A DNA stretch of 64,000 nt from an uncultured Clostridium sp. (GTDB lineage Bacteria; Bacillota; Clostridia; TANB77; CAG-508), in contig CAMTJT010000002.1 in the NCBI GenBank assembly GCA_947073285.1, forward strand, positions 62,001-126,000, given 5' to 3'. Below the pieces are notes generated by a model. It did no database searches. It was given only the letters and a program-made list of their open reading frames with translations, and was not told where the DNA came from. A program made the position numbers and the translations under genes. Position 1 is the stretch's first letter, and each line of letters starts with the position of its first letter. Below are positions 37,701-40,347 of this stretch, piece by piece.

Positions 37701-39879
37701 CTATATAGCAGAAGTTGCAGATGAAAAAGTAGATGCTATTGTAAAAGCAGTAGCAAATAACCAATATGCACAAGTAGCTATAGCAAATGGGGATGCTAAG
37801 CAAATGCAGGCACAAGAAACTGTAACTTTAGGCCAAGAAAGAGTAACAAATGTCATTATTACTACAACTTCACAAAGTGGAAAACAAGAACAAACCACTC
37901 TAGTAATCAAAAAGGTATCAGATGATACTAGAATTCATACTGTTTTAGTAAATGGAATTGAATGTAACAATTATGATGAAAAAACTAAAACTTACACAGC
38001 CTATATAGCACAAGCAGTAAATCAAGCAGAAGTAGCTGTTATGGCAAATAGCAATAATGCTACCTTAAGTATAGAAGAAGAAACAGCAGTAGGAAATATT
38101 ACAGTTACAACACAAACAGTAGGAGAAATAACAAAAGTAATCGTAAATGTAGTATCAGAAACAGGAAAAACAGCAAAATATACCATTAACATAGTAAAAG
38201 AATCAGCAGACGCATCAGTAGAAATCATCAAAGTAAATGACATAGAAGTACAAGCACCATACAATGTAACAATAAAGAAATTAGACAATAAAGCAAAAAT
38301 TTATGTAAAAGCAACAAATAGTAAAGCAATGGTAAAAATAGCAGACGAAACAGCACAAATAGGAGCATCAGAAGTAACTTTAGAAATTCCATTAGAACAA
38401 GACACTATTGTAGTACCAGTTGTTATTACAGCACAAAATGGAGTGGATAAACAAACATATAATATTACTTTAAGAAGAAACAGCAACAATACAGGAATAA
38501 AACAAATACTAGTAAATGGGGAAGAAGTAGATTTAACTACATTAGAACATATTGTGAAAAATGTAAACGAATCAGAAATTGTTATTATTCCAGAAGATGA
38601 AAATGCAGTAGTAATGTTAGATGGAAATCTTCCAAATGCAGTTGTAGGAAAAAATACACCAGGAGATAAAGAAGAAACTACAAACAATGGCTGGAAAGTA
38701 GACACAAAAGGAACAACAATAAGAACCATTACAGTAATAGCAGAAGATGGAACAACAAAAGAATATGATTTAACTTTATTAAAGAAAATAACAATTTCAG
38801 GAACAATTACAGATGAAAACATAGTAAACAAACACATAGCAACAATTATCGTTTATCAAACAGCAGATACAAGACCAGAAACAACATTAACAGATCCAAA
38901 CGGAATCAAGCAAGAAAATCAAGAAGCTTCTAATACACAAGGAAATACAAATGAAGCATCCGTAAATCAAAATGTAAGAGAAATTGTATCTACAGTACAA
39001 ACAAAAGAAGATGGAAGCTATGAAATAGTATTAGAACCAGGTATATACGATATTGTATTTGTAAAACCAGGGTACTTAAAACATAGAATTACCAATATCG
39101 ATATTACAAAAGGAAAAGGTGCTGCATTAGAAGTAGTTAACTTAATTGCTGGAGACACCGTAGAAACAAACGAAATTGAAATAGATGACTTAGTAGCATT
39201 AAATGATAATTATGGGGAAATTATCACAGACGAAAATAAAAAAGCAAAAGAAATCTATGACTTTAACGGCGACGGAGTAGTAAACAAATTAGATAGAAAT
39301 ATCTTAAAGAAAAACTATGGAAAAAAGGCAGTTACACAAAAATGGGTAGATCCAGATGCAAAAGAAGAAGTAGTAAAGGTTATCGCAAATGAAGAACAGG
39401 AAAATGTAACAAATGTAAGTATCAATGGGGTAGATACAAACAAAATGCAAAACTTCATTTTACCAATGAAAGATAACTACACCATTACTTCAAACTATGG
39501 CATGAGGGTACACCCAATTACAGGAGAAACGAAAAAGCATACAGGTATTGATATAGTTGGGGCACATCATACCGAAATCTTAGCAGTAGCAGAGGGAGAA
39601 GTAACCTTTAGCGGAGTACAAAATGGATATGGTAACTGTATAGAAATTAAACATACTGTAAATGGGGAAACAGTATACAGCTTCTATGCACACTTATCAA
39701 AATTAAATGTACAAACAGGAGAAACTGTAAAACAAGGAGAAGTCATAGCCTTAGAAGGAGGAGACCCAGAAAAAGACCCAAATCCAGGAAACACAACAGG
39801 TCACCACTTACACTTTGAAATAAGAACAAAAAGCGGCTATGGAAATGATACAGACCCAAACAACTATATAAAATTTTAA
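8419..39879 (+). CDS. Giant RCC1/Big_2/cadherin-like surface protein with dockerin and M23 endopeptidase (three +1 frameshifts)
   Basis: This is one gene of about 10,485 codons if the C of CGGA is skipped at 10738, 13595 and 23568. The start chosen is ATG 8419, with TGAGGA 9-14 nt upstream. The upstream GTG 8404 overlaps that site. Order of parts: signal or anchor helix (about residues 15-35); 17 modules of about seven RCC1 blades (GxNxYGQLG) followed by a Big_2 domain; about 23 cadherin-like domains of about 95 residues from about 32215; a carboxypeptidase-regulatory-like domain from about 38790; a dockerin (about 39175-39330); and an M23 endopeptidase with HTGID and HLHFE zinc motifs. RCC1 propellers and Ig-like folds suggest adhesion or spacing. 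M23 cleaves peptidoglycan cross-bridges. The dockerin suggests docking to a cohesin such as that in the gene before it. Without frameshifting the product would stop at 10746, before the enzyme. Confidence 0.85.
10738..10741 (+). other. Recoding site 1: CGGA read as Gly (+1)
   Basis: The CGG is in frame with segment 1. Reading GTT-(C)-GGA-TAT-AAC gives VGYNNVGQIG, matching the WGYNNYGQLG motif of sibling repeats. The unshifted frame stops at 10744-10746. Confidence 0.85.
10742..13648 (+). CDS. Segment 2 of the giant gene: RCC1 propellers and two Big_2 domains
   Basis: Open frame between recoding sites 1 and 2. It completes the second propeller and contains two Big_2 domains (cores SLDEEIATVTNDGTITG and STNENVVSVDQNGNITA) and the RCC1 blades around them. 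An ATG at 10718 opens this frame but has no convincing ribosome site and falls inside a repeat in segment 1, so independent initiation is unlikely. The frame closes with a stop at 13648, 17 codons after the CGG at 13595. The codons after the CGG have no RCC1 similarity. Confidence 0.72.
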   Translation, partial: YNNVGQIGDNTATNRAELVYTLNNQRDGLLTGVVRIATGSHHTIALKEDKTAWIWGYNNYGQIGMNNTTNYKYPIPLKNVGNTDIMQNIKDISTGPTSSFVEDTQGNIYACGFNTSGQLSIGNATSVKIFTVAKDENGEPLTGVLTISNSTATTHGFAFEDGSVGVTGIGTSGQHGNLTLSNSNKITKIQGASIHTGNIYETYVNGTTNISVNITPVFNLNLDYEKTLKIGNITYTSLDEEIATVTNDGTITGVKEGTTGIKITDTTNEIETVAYVVVGKRDFSNISKIVAGDKQTALLKQDGTVWTWGGNEVGQLGDGEIYTKEATKPIQVLSPEGEGYLTNVVDIAAGTQSIIALKKDGTVVSWGANTYGQLGYGNGTAVRPVYVVDMYGIKLNGVIDVSATRDHAAVVKADGTVWTWGRNDYGQLGNNSTLATCPYAVQVLDSTGTDYLRDIKQVSVGHAYVAALAKDGTVWSWGLGTSGQLGNGAKTTKKLPVQATGVTQVTKVIAGNGTTTVLKEDGTVWGWGLNRYGTLGYGSASTTTSNANYAKTTQIQVKIDSTTNLENVKDIGGAFETKYALTQDGTVYGWGLNTTGEIGDYTKTNKSYATKTVRRYEAPLEQTIVKLMEDSASSYTSYMIRKDGSILANGRIANGQILEGGSYTEPRIYADDVLASYMEVVNRIEYLKEGTTKKLEIRAVENLNTFAKAPELGNLSFKSTNENVVSVDQNGNITAKQVGQATIIVTEDKHGYKAMARIYVTQNKQEAITAPMVVQGTGFTVVLKADGTVWASGLNTNGQLADGTYTNREKLAQIKIDEDTNLTNIVRIAAGASHVLALTKDGFVYSWGLNGNGQLGINSTTKANYAMQVVDQTGESNLENIIDIAAGVNHSIAITKEGNVYTWGKGGNYQLGNYATSNQTKPVRVWDTYNVVKASGGAEYTILLRADGVAQRNWIKYKWLARHGRCRH
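13595..13598 (+). other. Recoding site 2: CGGA read as Gly (+1)
   Basis: CAG-(C)-GGA-ACT-GGA gives DGVAQGTGLNTNGWLG. This has the same length from DG to GLNTNG as the sibling blades reading DGTVWATGLNTNGQLG. The extra base is therefore exactly one C before GGA. Confidence 0.85.
13599..23624 (+). CDS. Segment 3 of the giant gene: seven RCC1/Big_2 modules
   Basis: The longest run between recoding sites, about 3,340 codons. It holds Big_2 domains 4 to 10 (cores such as SSNEQIATVDENGNVTG, SLDNSIAQVNETGLVTA and SLNTNVVEVDQTGNVIS), each preceded by about seven RCC1 blades. The ATG at 13629 has no plausible ribosome site and lies within a blade (WLGMGDAV), so this is not a separate gene. The frame ends at 23624, after 18 codons of sequence unrelated to RCC1 that follow the CGG at 23568. 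Confidence 0.72.
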   Translation, partial: TGLNTNGWLGMGDAVTKNTPIELGNETDGIYHDIYDISTGATHTLVLREDGKVYSAGLNTNAPLGTGNTTARSTLAPALTKDEEGNVIDLENIASISSGNTTSFAVSKNGEVYSAGLNTSGQLGLNHNTSPVNTFTKVLDDSGEQNLQNVIIVANGAGNTINSSYITKDGTIYTCGDNANGQLANDTYYASYLPIVAGNASLKTDKMHIKLEVNSKEQIALDLEQGFNVYNNTKQLDAGITYEVLNKDIAEVSNSGLVTGKRLGTTRVKITDKANKLEKYVQVIVLNSYGYTQSKISSGLNFTVALKEDGTVWAWGAGASGRLGNGSTANQTEEVQVLAPDGKGPLKNVKDIAVGYDSASALLEDGTVVSWGNNGSTNLGNGTSTDSSIPVYVLDTNGEKIQNIVQISRGNDVALALTKDGEVYSWGYNGYGQLGIGSTTNSSYAVKVKEPTGKGTIKGIIEVFSGMYHSTLLAEDGTVWAMGLNDAGQIGDGTTSQRNLPVQSKITQVDKLVISSHSQMAIKEDGSFWTWGWNAYGQLSDGTTTNRPNPIQPKWDSATIVTDIIDMGSAGATHYILDSSHRVYAAGLNSTGQVGDNTTTNKSYFVEVKGKYGETLPNNIVKISQSVIRPNSSTDTSVGYFTREDGSILGAGKNTSYQLFGKNTDVLKTAKEMKNSYTEITPRVIRQIVGQTQKLNINIVENFNIYAKKPVLGTITWSSSNEQIATVDENGNVTGNAEGQTTIIAKDSKYGYIAMATVYITRNTQNAITLPQVTQGQKFTVVLKADGTVWAVGQNNYGQCGTKSNEANLCNLQPVKTAEGKELTDIVKIVSGVDHTLALTKDGKVYSWGYNNYGQLGINSKVNQNVANFMLDENGEAPIENVIDIAAGNTYSTILKENGEVYAVGENSYGQIGDNTLVSKMVLTQIEEIQNVVQIANGGWHTVMLRGDGTVWTVGRNRYGELGINATNDTSTASAQGKPIVRQTINHEKNGVLRNITQIAAGGYHTIALTTAKQVYTWGYGLDGQLGNGAKSNYNYPQIVLDNTDGENGIGNIKKIGSAERVTFLITDNNEVYATGENSNYQLSQNHNTDLSTVEKLYSQNGEDYITDIIGVTSSCKNINNTALIKADGTVWVAGLGANGQIGNGAYQTAYLYTRMGSSKLDAGEKIVTIAQGETHQLKVSVKSGFNVYEDTQEQAGKVTYTSGTPAIATVNAEGVITAVTQGEARIFIYDETNLWSTSVAVKVTRDQTDTVKAEIAAGTASVILKTDGSVWSIGRNDYGQRGIGNTDKYVEETAVLDTNGKDKLTNVISVSAGSYFATAVKEDGRVVAWGQNTYGQLGNKTNANSSLPTYVIDSNGNELTGVIKVVSGSSYTLALKADGTVWAWGYNNYGQLGNNTGTNSNVAVQVKDPTGLGTLKNICDISVQAHTSHALTDEGEVYGWGYNYHGQIGDGTRQTGGNPTGRRKLLPVKLSINNVVKLVGGYHHTLALKADGTVWAWGLNRYGTLGYGSSSTDGNSTHYCKASPMQVKINSTTFLTNVIDIGTAYETTFAVTEDKNIYGWGYNNSGQIGNNSTSNYNLAQPLKKLYGEAFTDKIVALSKSTSVSTNYMIREDGIVLGNGYTGSEQRLMTNRTGNITTVKELRPDYMQVDQRANYVKQGDNITLQVSVAKRLNAFAQHIKLGNLSFSSSNTEIATVTNDGTVTAVGLGEATITVKDIEHGYQAQAIIYVIQNHEQVITMPDISQGTDFTTILKADGSVWTTGLNNNGQCGDGTVINRSKPVRVKTSSKEYLSGIVKIASGTDHVLALTKEGEVYAWGLNDVGQLGNGTTTRSVYAAKVLNSNAEGAINNVIDISSGHKFSIMLLKDGTVWGIGRNVYGELGTLNYSNKVLPAQMDEIANAVRVQANSSSSSVQIGNGTVWTTGYNQHGTLGQNAVNTGSSAASQGRNAANPVVNNTRNGILTNVVKLVGGLHQTVVLQEDNTVYTWGYNHAGQLGVGNTTTYSYPVKPKLAATGLEITDKVVNIGASGYRTILQIVDEQKEKHTLITGYNNYGQLGNNTTTNATSFIPVNDKNNEEEAKELDILPDDSRATNHTGYIDENGTVWTVGLNNYGQLGDDTVYQRKNIVQIGETELKVKEIIFTMNPEDTKQIESYIQDSFNVYVKENKVGTLKYESLDNSIAQVNETGLVTAKGIGDTLIRVIDLDKNIQSAVYVKVIKKQEDMKYEPMVDGGANHSVALKGDGTVWAWGYNKYGQLGNNTTVTTEIPVQVKGKNGEGFLSDIQMIASGSNHVLALKQDGTVWAWGYNNYGQLGDNTQITKYTPVQVLSEDATEELKDIIYIAAGTNFSVAVNKQGEVWTWGQNDYGQLGDGSKTAKYTPVRVKANLSGIIKVACGYRHTVALKSDGSVYTWGDNTNGQLGDNTNVQRLIPVKMLETADSNISDALSISATNYTTNILKANGTVLSVGLGTSGQLGDGTKTTKKLPVAVKDLDGLNNLSNIKNIKSGANTTYALTKNGTIYSWGIGTNGQLGNDTIVNTTLPVEVANNTADGIIDNILYIGAGANHGLAVENTGYVEVWGLNDQKQVGDSTLAKSAHPLYIGSKIIADPSDVTLEIGDTKQIQVSMQSFNLFRPEENLNRNVTYKSLNADVATISPEGLITAKGMGITTGVITDNLSSKVTTVQISVLENGAVATPKVVSGLNHTIALKADGTVWTWGYNHHGQLGNGTVQSSYIPEKINLKDVIDIAAGDHFSMALKKDGTVWVWGYNDRGQLAQGNKVESLVPIQIKGVNGGSLPKVTKIAACRFQWIALLETSEVIACGANTQSLLGDGTSTDKLYPVYMLEYNGTAPVTAVKDISIGQCESFIVKEDGTLWSVGHNCQGGMGVGNTTAYTRIKQVQDTTGTGVLSNIIQISAGGWYNLALDANGNVWAMGRNTEGELGINSTTAKNRPQKVLGVGGTGYLEDIVRIEAGYYSSYAIDKNGNVYGWGYNNRGQLGINNTTTRKVPTQVLAGPTGGTLDNVMLVSSNGYHTTFVKYDGTVWTTGYNGNGELGNDSTVSRTTVECISNPKLEVDQKYLLFTDKLGETKKLNVKVNSGFNLLTDTAAAGVNTFKSLNTNVVEVDQTGNVISTGSGTTYIKITNETTGLTATVKVVVPHRDGITIPKIVGGANHYVALKADGTVWTWGYNGYGQLGIGNTTNQLEPVKTTMSDVIDIAAGTNYTAVLKKDGTVWVTGQNNYGQLGQNNTNNTNNFVQVKSENGLGNLEGIVAITAVNYHMAALKNDGTVVAWGYNAYGQLGNNTTTTAKLPTRVRRVSSIMDIAAGRKLLNSIRLRWKRMGYRT
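23568..23571 (+). other. Recoding site 3: CGGA read as Gly (+1)
   Basis: GCA-GGA-(C)-GGA-AAC-TTC gives DIAAGGNFLILLDSDGSVWA. This aligns without gaps to sibling blades of the form DIAAGTNYTAVLKKDGTVW. The next frame then runs open for more than 16 kb. Confidence 0.87.
23572..39879 (+). CDS. Segment 4 of the giant gene: last seven modules, cadherin-like array, dockerin, M23 peptidase
   Basis: It holds Big_2 domains 11 to 17 with their RCC1 propellers up to about 32210. Then come about 23 cadherin-like beta-sandwich domains, each starting like LEYVKVNGxE and ending like KTYTLxIxK. A GTITD...GSYEIVLEPGIYDIVF region follows, matching carboxypeptidase-regulatory-like domains. The dockerin has a calcium-loop motif FNGDGVVNKLDRN and a weaker first half. 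The M23/LytM domain has NYGMRVHP, HTGIDI, YAHL and GHHLHFEIR, covering the usual zinc ligands. The end at 39879 is followed directly by a strong terminator. An ATG at 23653 is internal to a blade and is not a start. Confidence 0.78.
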   Translation, partial: NFLILLDSDGSVWATGHSNYGQLGQNNMTTSKIPVKMLNPEGTGIITNILKVAAGSNHTVLLSEDGKIYSAGYNGYGALAIGNTTNKSLVVAAKDSSKAQITDAVDIVAKHHSTTILRKDGSIYTAGYNGYGQAANKTTTANKVFTKMLGEYGEGDFTNALLAANTNNSVAVADNIGRVYTAGYNAYGQLGDKSLKNANYLVGISHTSLEVKEAIITLDGIGAQKQIEAKVNLGFNILYNNLETETYTYKVLNKDIASIDQNGNVTALKYGSTSIEITNVETGNKAIVIVNVVRKGDIANPKVVAGIDYNVALKSDGTVWTWGYNNYGELGLGDNVRHLEPTKVNIEGVIDIAVGNHHTLLLKQDGTVWAMGLNNYGQLGNNNTTNTNLPVQVQNLKNIIRIEAGANHSVALKSDGTAYSWGYNAYGQLGDNTTTRRSLPVEVRRIKDIKEISVGRHSTAALDMDGNVWVWGLNTSGQLGLGNKTNVILPTKLTTITNVKQVELGTNYGIIVTEDKEVYSFGVNNVGQLGIGNKTAKTVPTKVMKEDGTALTNIEYVSAGTKHVIAKTQDGLAYGWGLDSNSQLGDEQTTNKLNPVEIKYDSTSDKITQVLEVAAGDTHSILVKEDGTVWTTGKNNYGQIGDDTTINRKAWVCISDIRIKVKETSITINKIGGEYNLSPVLGVGFNLLYNDGADGDFVYSSKDIKIAEVTQKGVITGNKRGKTKIGITETNTEKIIYVDVYVLEENDIAFPQVVTRGYTTVALKSDGTVWTWGQNSEGQLGLGDNNNRIAPTKVQIDNVVKIATSGTHTLALKKDGSVFAWGANSAGELGQGDTQSSNIPMQVKDETGTEMLKDIKEIETASQLSMAVTNDGKVYTWGLGTSGQIGIGTKVNKTLPTKTNGLSNITKIAGGDLSCYALTDEGEVYSWGANAKGQLGDGTVTLRPEPVIVPNLTGVIDVKASSTGQVLALKDDGTVWGWGYSTLGALTDVGGSIPKQLAGKDGRMKDISGISAGYYTGGAITDEGKVLAWGSNGYGALGNGTTTNSTIPTNVMENNTKELDQIFILAMGKNYSVYAKENGEVWAVGYNEYGQLGNSSTATIHMPENIASDYIGTQELELIYHGLEEQKQIHATYYSGFNLYNNETVQTINYSSQDETIAVVDQNGVVTSKGVGKTYIDITAGNLARRYEINVLKPEEIAVMDAKGGLRHTLAIKTNGTLWAFGDNSYGQLGLGNIESSNYQEPQEVKLPEGIKFSKIAVGYNHSLALDTNANVYSFGLNTAGQLGNNSNLNSGELVKVENLQNIVKIVAYKNTSYALNANGEVYAWGEGYTKEPTKLNFPAKVIDITGKLLLSEYGTVWEIQNLNKKISGLNNIVEIASGDSHNLALRADGTVYSLGYNGYGQCGTGNTTNINEAVAIENLQKIESVKAAGDTSYLLSTAGEVYSFGRNTKSSLGTGTKEASISKPTKIQSQMVHKISAGQNYGVYVNDEGFVYTWGNNNYGQLAQGEQEIITPSVIGSVKIVPEQSYITIQEGQSKEIGVTLNNTFNLRQDIIDSQGFTFETINGQIATMQGNTVTGVQSGITPSVISHNTSGKKAAVYIEVLKENAKSVIDVKAGEDFNIALKADGTAWSFGANTYGELALGNTANYNEPQPISLEARIRQIAVGNHHMLALTENGVVYAAGQNKNGQCGNGTDTNAKDLVEVLDENGKQIQNIVMITAKENTSYLLDKEGTVYACGNGYYKLATKLENITDKIIQISGNYGITIEKKVIDLTTGKQIENLNEIIKIAQGTNHVLFLSSNKTVYSMGTNTNGQCGTGTKTNVVVPTQVKNNIGNGILENVVEIAAGKNYSMAVLADGNVYTWGSNENHKLGQEQTNDQILPKKNSNIKDAVLVAAGSNHAIYVEKNGNVYAYGNGEKGNLGNGVDANSTIPVLVGSEEIVLNSNHITIKVDEQTDINAKIKSFNLYNHTKQEGLTYKSNDNEIITIDNTGKITGIKEGNASITVTQEGTQNKSIAQVTVIRKTAYINPQVKTTNSTQVILKADGTVWTYGAGSNGELGDGTDHANDNLNKVEFNQEVKIIEIAVGESHVLALDDKGNVWAWGANNYGQCSNSTNSNNNKPVKVALDEKIIKIAAGNNSSYAITKDNYLITWGLNTDGQCGVGNYDNTVAPTKVKTLKNVLEVKAGKSHAVVITTDGTVYATGNNSFGTVTGDDYKVNTFKEVKDLKDVVYLSAGEYHNIALNTQDEVYVWGYNVYGQLGTGDTNTTNKPTKIELQGAKQVEAGKSHTVILTKEGKLYSTGLNSLGQLGTTSSNNQVNYTLVDTIEEIYTIDSGNTYDIAVKQDGSVFAWGDYYHGVGTVTTNSNSRLPVQIGISHFYLQENDIAVNKDTSKKLNVNPQFEFNVFEENIANNDFSYSSLNEEIATVDENGNVTGKKVGTTWVKVIENTTKQEQIAIIRVIEPENKVAPKIAGGTNYAVALKADGSIWSFGYNSNGELGTADFVASNVPKEINILKSYTDISAGDNFTLMLMRDGSVWSVGDNQYGQLGQGDRTSHQAPTIISNLENVIKIAAGSKHGVALTKNGEVYTWGANTNGKLGLGNKETKDIPTKVNLPGITIVDIAAGEGYIALVDNNGEIYVSGKVASIESSIPVKLEKITPSVKVAGGKELMVLTKEGNVLLVSDTITQIYAGKDAVDISAKGNNYMILTNSGKLINYGVNTNGELGIENGANLSTATEIATNEKVISIGSGMNNTYYIAENGRVYACGNNQYGSLGNETTENSNTYTLVGKRKFTVKPDNILMSVNDILDLEVESSRYNVLKQDQRTKEDFEWTSNDTAVVTVEEAAKIKAIAEGETTLTIVQKDTGAKQEIKVVVEPLEAQRIEKLTVNNIDAKVVGIKQYEVIIATDDTTGNLLVTTKDKTDKISIDGGNTWYEQGSLIQTINLPAEETQIPIKVQTANGTEFDYTLTVIKQSNDTTLQSLTVNGEEATPTTGNNYSIILEDIDQVTIKAITTHQKAEVGIDSKEPVIHETTEDISIKDTLIRTVPIKVVAQSGKEVNYVLTIFKKSALTELESLTVDGVETTKNNYLNYSIVVEKDTKEVDIKAVALYDLAKVNIHNLGEEEKQTTRTITLNENETIVKIKVRVDEIEKEYTLTITKKVDSSSLAQLFVNGEKAVKISENNYEAVVAANSKTAEVLAIAAVNTSTVQIGTNAAQIGRSQVTVETNENNNVYTITITDAQDLSKTATYTLTIKKPSTDNSLKYITISNNEISVTAVRQEGTDIYKAKINEKYENLKILAVANYELSEVAIKDNNYQVKQDTLDIIFEEETASYLIKVKAQGGEEKTYTLVLEKQSSDTTLEYVKVNNAEAIKSEEKQDTYEITLTERQENVTVNVKTANSAAEVALNNVVYELNEIIKTIPMDAKEVTVKINVKAEDGTLKTYNLIIHSVPDNTKLTEILVNGVKATLGPYTNKYIARVPSNLTTYEVTAKAEDSKASVQIAQNAEEIAQSTQNIAKEQTAPTTTTIKVTAQDKESKETYYLEIVPRQTNTKLEYLKVEDNFVEKAEDGEYYVKVIQSKQTVNIEAKAADENAVVGIDEQGSKNIVTKQKDLTGNKTIFEIKVTAEDGNEQIYKLNVEKMSDDTSLVGIYVDGNIVTPIDGKYIAKIGNNNQAEVKVITTDKNATISIDGADDAVQEDTQVIDVAEEEKTIEITITAEDGSKKIYPLTLKKNSKDNTLLSITAKGIEDKQIVQTSETTYQMIVSNELEEVEVTAITSSKVANIKIENNEYEVNTQTKQINIPNDTTIVTITVKAESGEEKEYTLTIIKKYVLTLDSIVVDGEVITPAEDGSYTAWVDTASSQSQVIVTPTSSKANVIVENVVDHIGTTNFNVQTPEEETIVKIIVKSPVEEEQIEHTLKIRKKSSDTSLEYVKVEGQVGTEEEDGSYTVKVPVQNDNYHMEVKAANEYAYVKIENGEYALGAASLDIDLSTVNEKQVTVTVKAQNGTEKTYTVNIQKVSSDNTIKIVKVGNVEIQEENGIYKAFVKEDVTTANLYIETTNQGAKIQLGEDDEKIHTVTKDITMDQTEKTIGVKVTAEDGSVKQYSVVIAKESDDTGIQNVKVDEKGAIVVDEETYYITATPGAKEVTVEVTAANAYANVQINGSEKQVGKNTVKVSLPEGTKVVPVSIVITAQNGKDTKTYTLNIEQVSNNTNISKVQVNGKDVTTYDEETKTYTYIIDYTIDESTVYVQTENEQASVRIEAGALNKHEATEDVSTAGEENHITITVVAEDGSLETRMLNIKKLSQDATILKLYVNELAIEPDEDGNYTAEVLESILKSTVRIKTTNKDAQIQIDGEIMESKGEASKEYETANTRQLVILVKITAEDGITTKETTLTINVISDNKNLEYVKVNGKEVTTYDENTKTYKAFIPADSTQAEIEVKAQSSYAKLNIDSNEATAIINYTAQTQEDITYVYVDVIAEDDSVKTYIVELQKESTDNTLKELYKDNVVVDPEEDENYIINVAEETKEVTLKAVANNEYAQVAIGTQEAQIGESTSIITLAQEKTTIITITVTAQDNSQKTYTVTINKQSANNKLEYVKVNSEEITNYNEETKTYETFIPANSTSALIDIKTQDAYATVELLEVIGTQVVSVNSQTDAQETLVEVIVTSETGVSDTYYINLIKISTDATLKEIYVDGEQITPDGEGNYIAEVADEKVDAIVKAVANNQYAQVAIANGDAKQMQAQETVTLGQERVTNVIITTTSQSGKQEQTTLVIKKVSDDTRIHTVLVNGIECNNYDEKTKTYTAYIAQAVNQAEVAVMANSNNATLSIEEETAVGNITVTTQTVGEITKVIVNVVSETGKTAKYTINIVKESADASVEIIKVNDIEVQAPYNVTIKKLDNKAKIYVKATNSKAMVKIADETAQIGASEVTLEIPLEQDTIVVPVVITAQNGVDKQTYNITLRRNSNNTGIKQILVNGEEVDLTTLEHIVKNVNESEIVIIPEDENAVVMLDGNLPNAVVGKNTPGDKEETTNNGWKVDTKGTTIRTITVIAEDGTTKEYDLTLLKKITISGTITDENIVNKHIATIIVYQTADTRPETTLTDPNGIKQENQEASNTQGNTNEASVNQNVREIVSTVQTKEDGSYEIVLEPGIYDIVFVKPGYLKHRITNIDITKGKGAALEVVNLIAGDTVETNEIEIDDLVALNDNYGEIITDENKKAKEIYDFNGDGVVNKLDRNILKKNYGKKAVTQKWVDPDAKEEVVKVIANEEQENVTNVSINGVDTNKMQNFILPMKDNYTITSNYGMRVHPITGETKKHTGIDIVGAHHTEILAVAEGEVTFSGVQNGYGNCIEIKHTVNGETVYSFYAHLSKLNVQTGETVKQGEVIALEGGDPEKDPNPGNTTGHHLHFEIRTKSGYGNDTDPNNYIKF

Positions 39880-39881
39880 CA

Positions 39882-39926
39882 AAACATGGAGACTATTTAG
39901 GAAAATCCTAGATAGTCTTCATGTTT
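39882..39926 (+). terminator. Terminator hairpin after the giant gene
   Basis: AAACATG...AGACTAT.TAGGA pairs with TCCTA.ATAGTCT.CATGTTT around an AAA loop. This gives a stem of about 20 bp with two mismatches, two bases after the stop codon. Confidence 0.75.
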
Positions 39927-40347
39927 AATAATTATGAGATGTGTATAACAAAGAAAAATGTCGAATTTTAGCACACGAAAATAATTGAAAGCAAATAAAA
40001 AACATGATATAAAAAATATGGCTATAAAATACAAAACAAGCCTAATTGATATCATGTTTTTTGATTGTTTAAAAGTACTATCATTTTAAATTTAATTAGT
40101 TTATTTTAGTAATGATTATCTATAATTTTTATAAGAGATTCTAAAAAATTTAGTTCAAATAAAGTTATATCTAACATTTTAAACTTCTTAAGTAAAAAAA
40201 TCATAATAAAAGTAAAAATAGAAAAATACGAAAAGGAAAGGAGGTTTTAGGGGAGTTTTGTATTTAAAGCAAAACAAATAAGATAAATTTTACTGAAAAA
40301 TATTGCTATCTAAATAACGCTTATGGTAAAATAAAGAAAGGAAACAG
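39927..40347. other. Intergenic region with a long-loop inverted repeat
   Basis: AAAAAACATGATAT (39997-40010) has a perfect inverted copy at 40049-40062 across a 38-nt loop and may be a second terminator or a remnant of a mobile element. A weak candidate promoter (TTGCTA at 40303, TAAAAT at 40327) precedes the nuclease gene. I see nothing else. Confidence 0.45.

Noticed and set aside
8419-39879. The giant gene as a pseudogene with decayed frames
   Set aside because: No premature stops or deletions occur other than the three single-base CGGA sites over 31 kb, and all domain motifs remain intact, so decay is unlikely.
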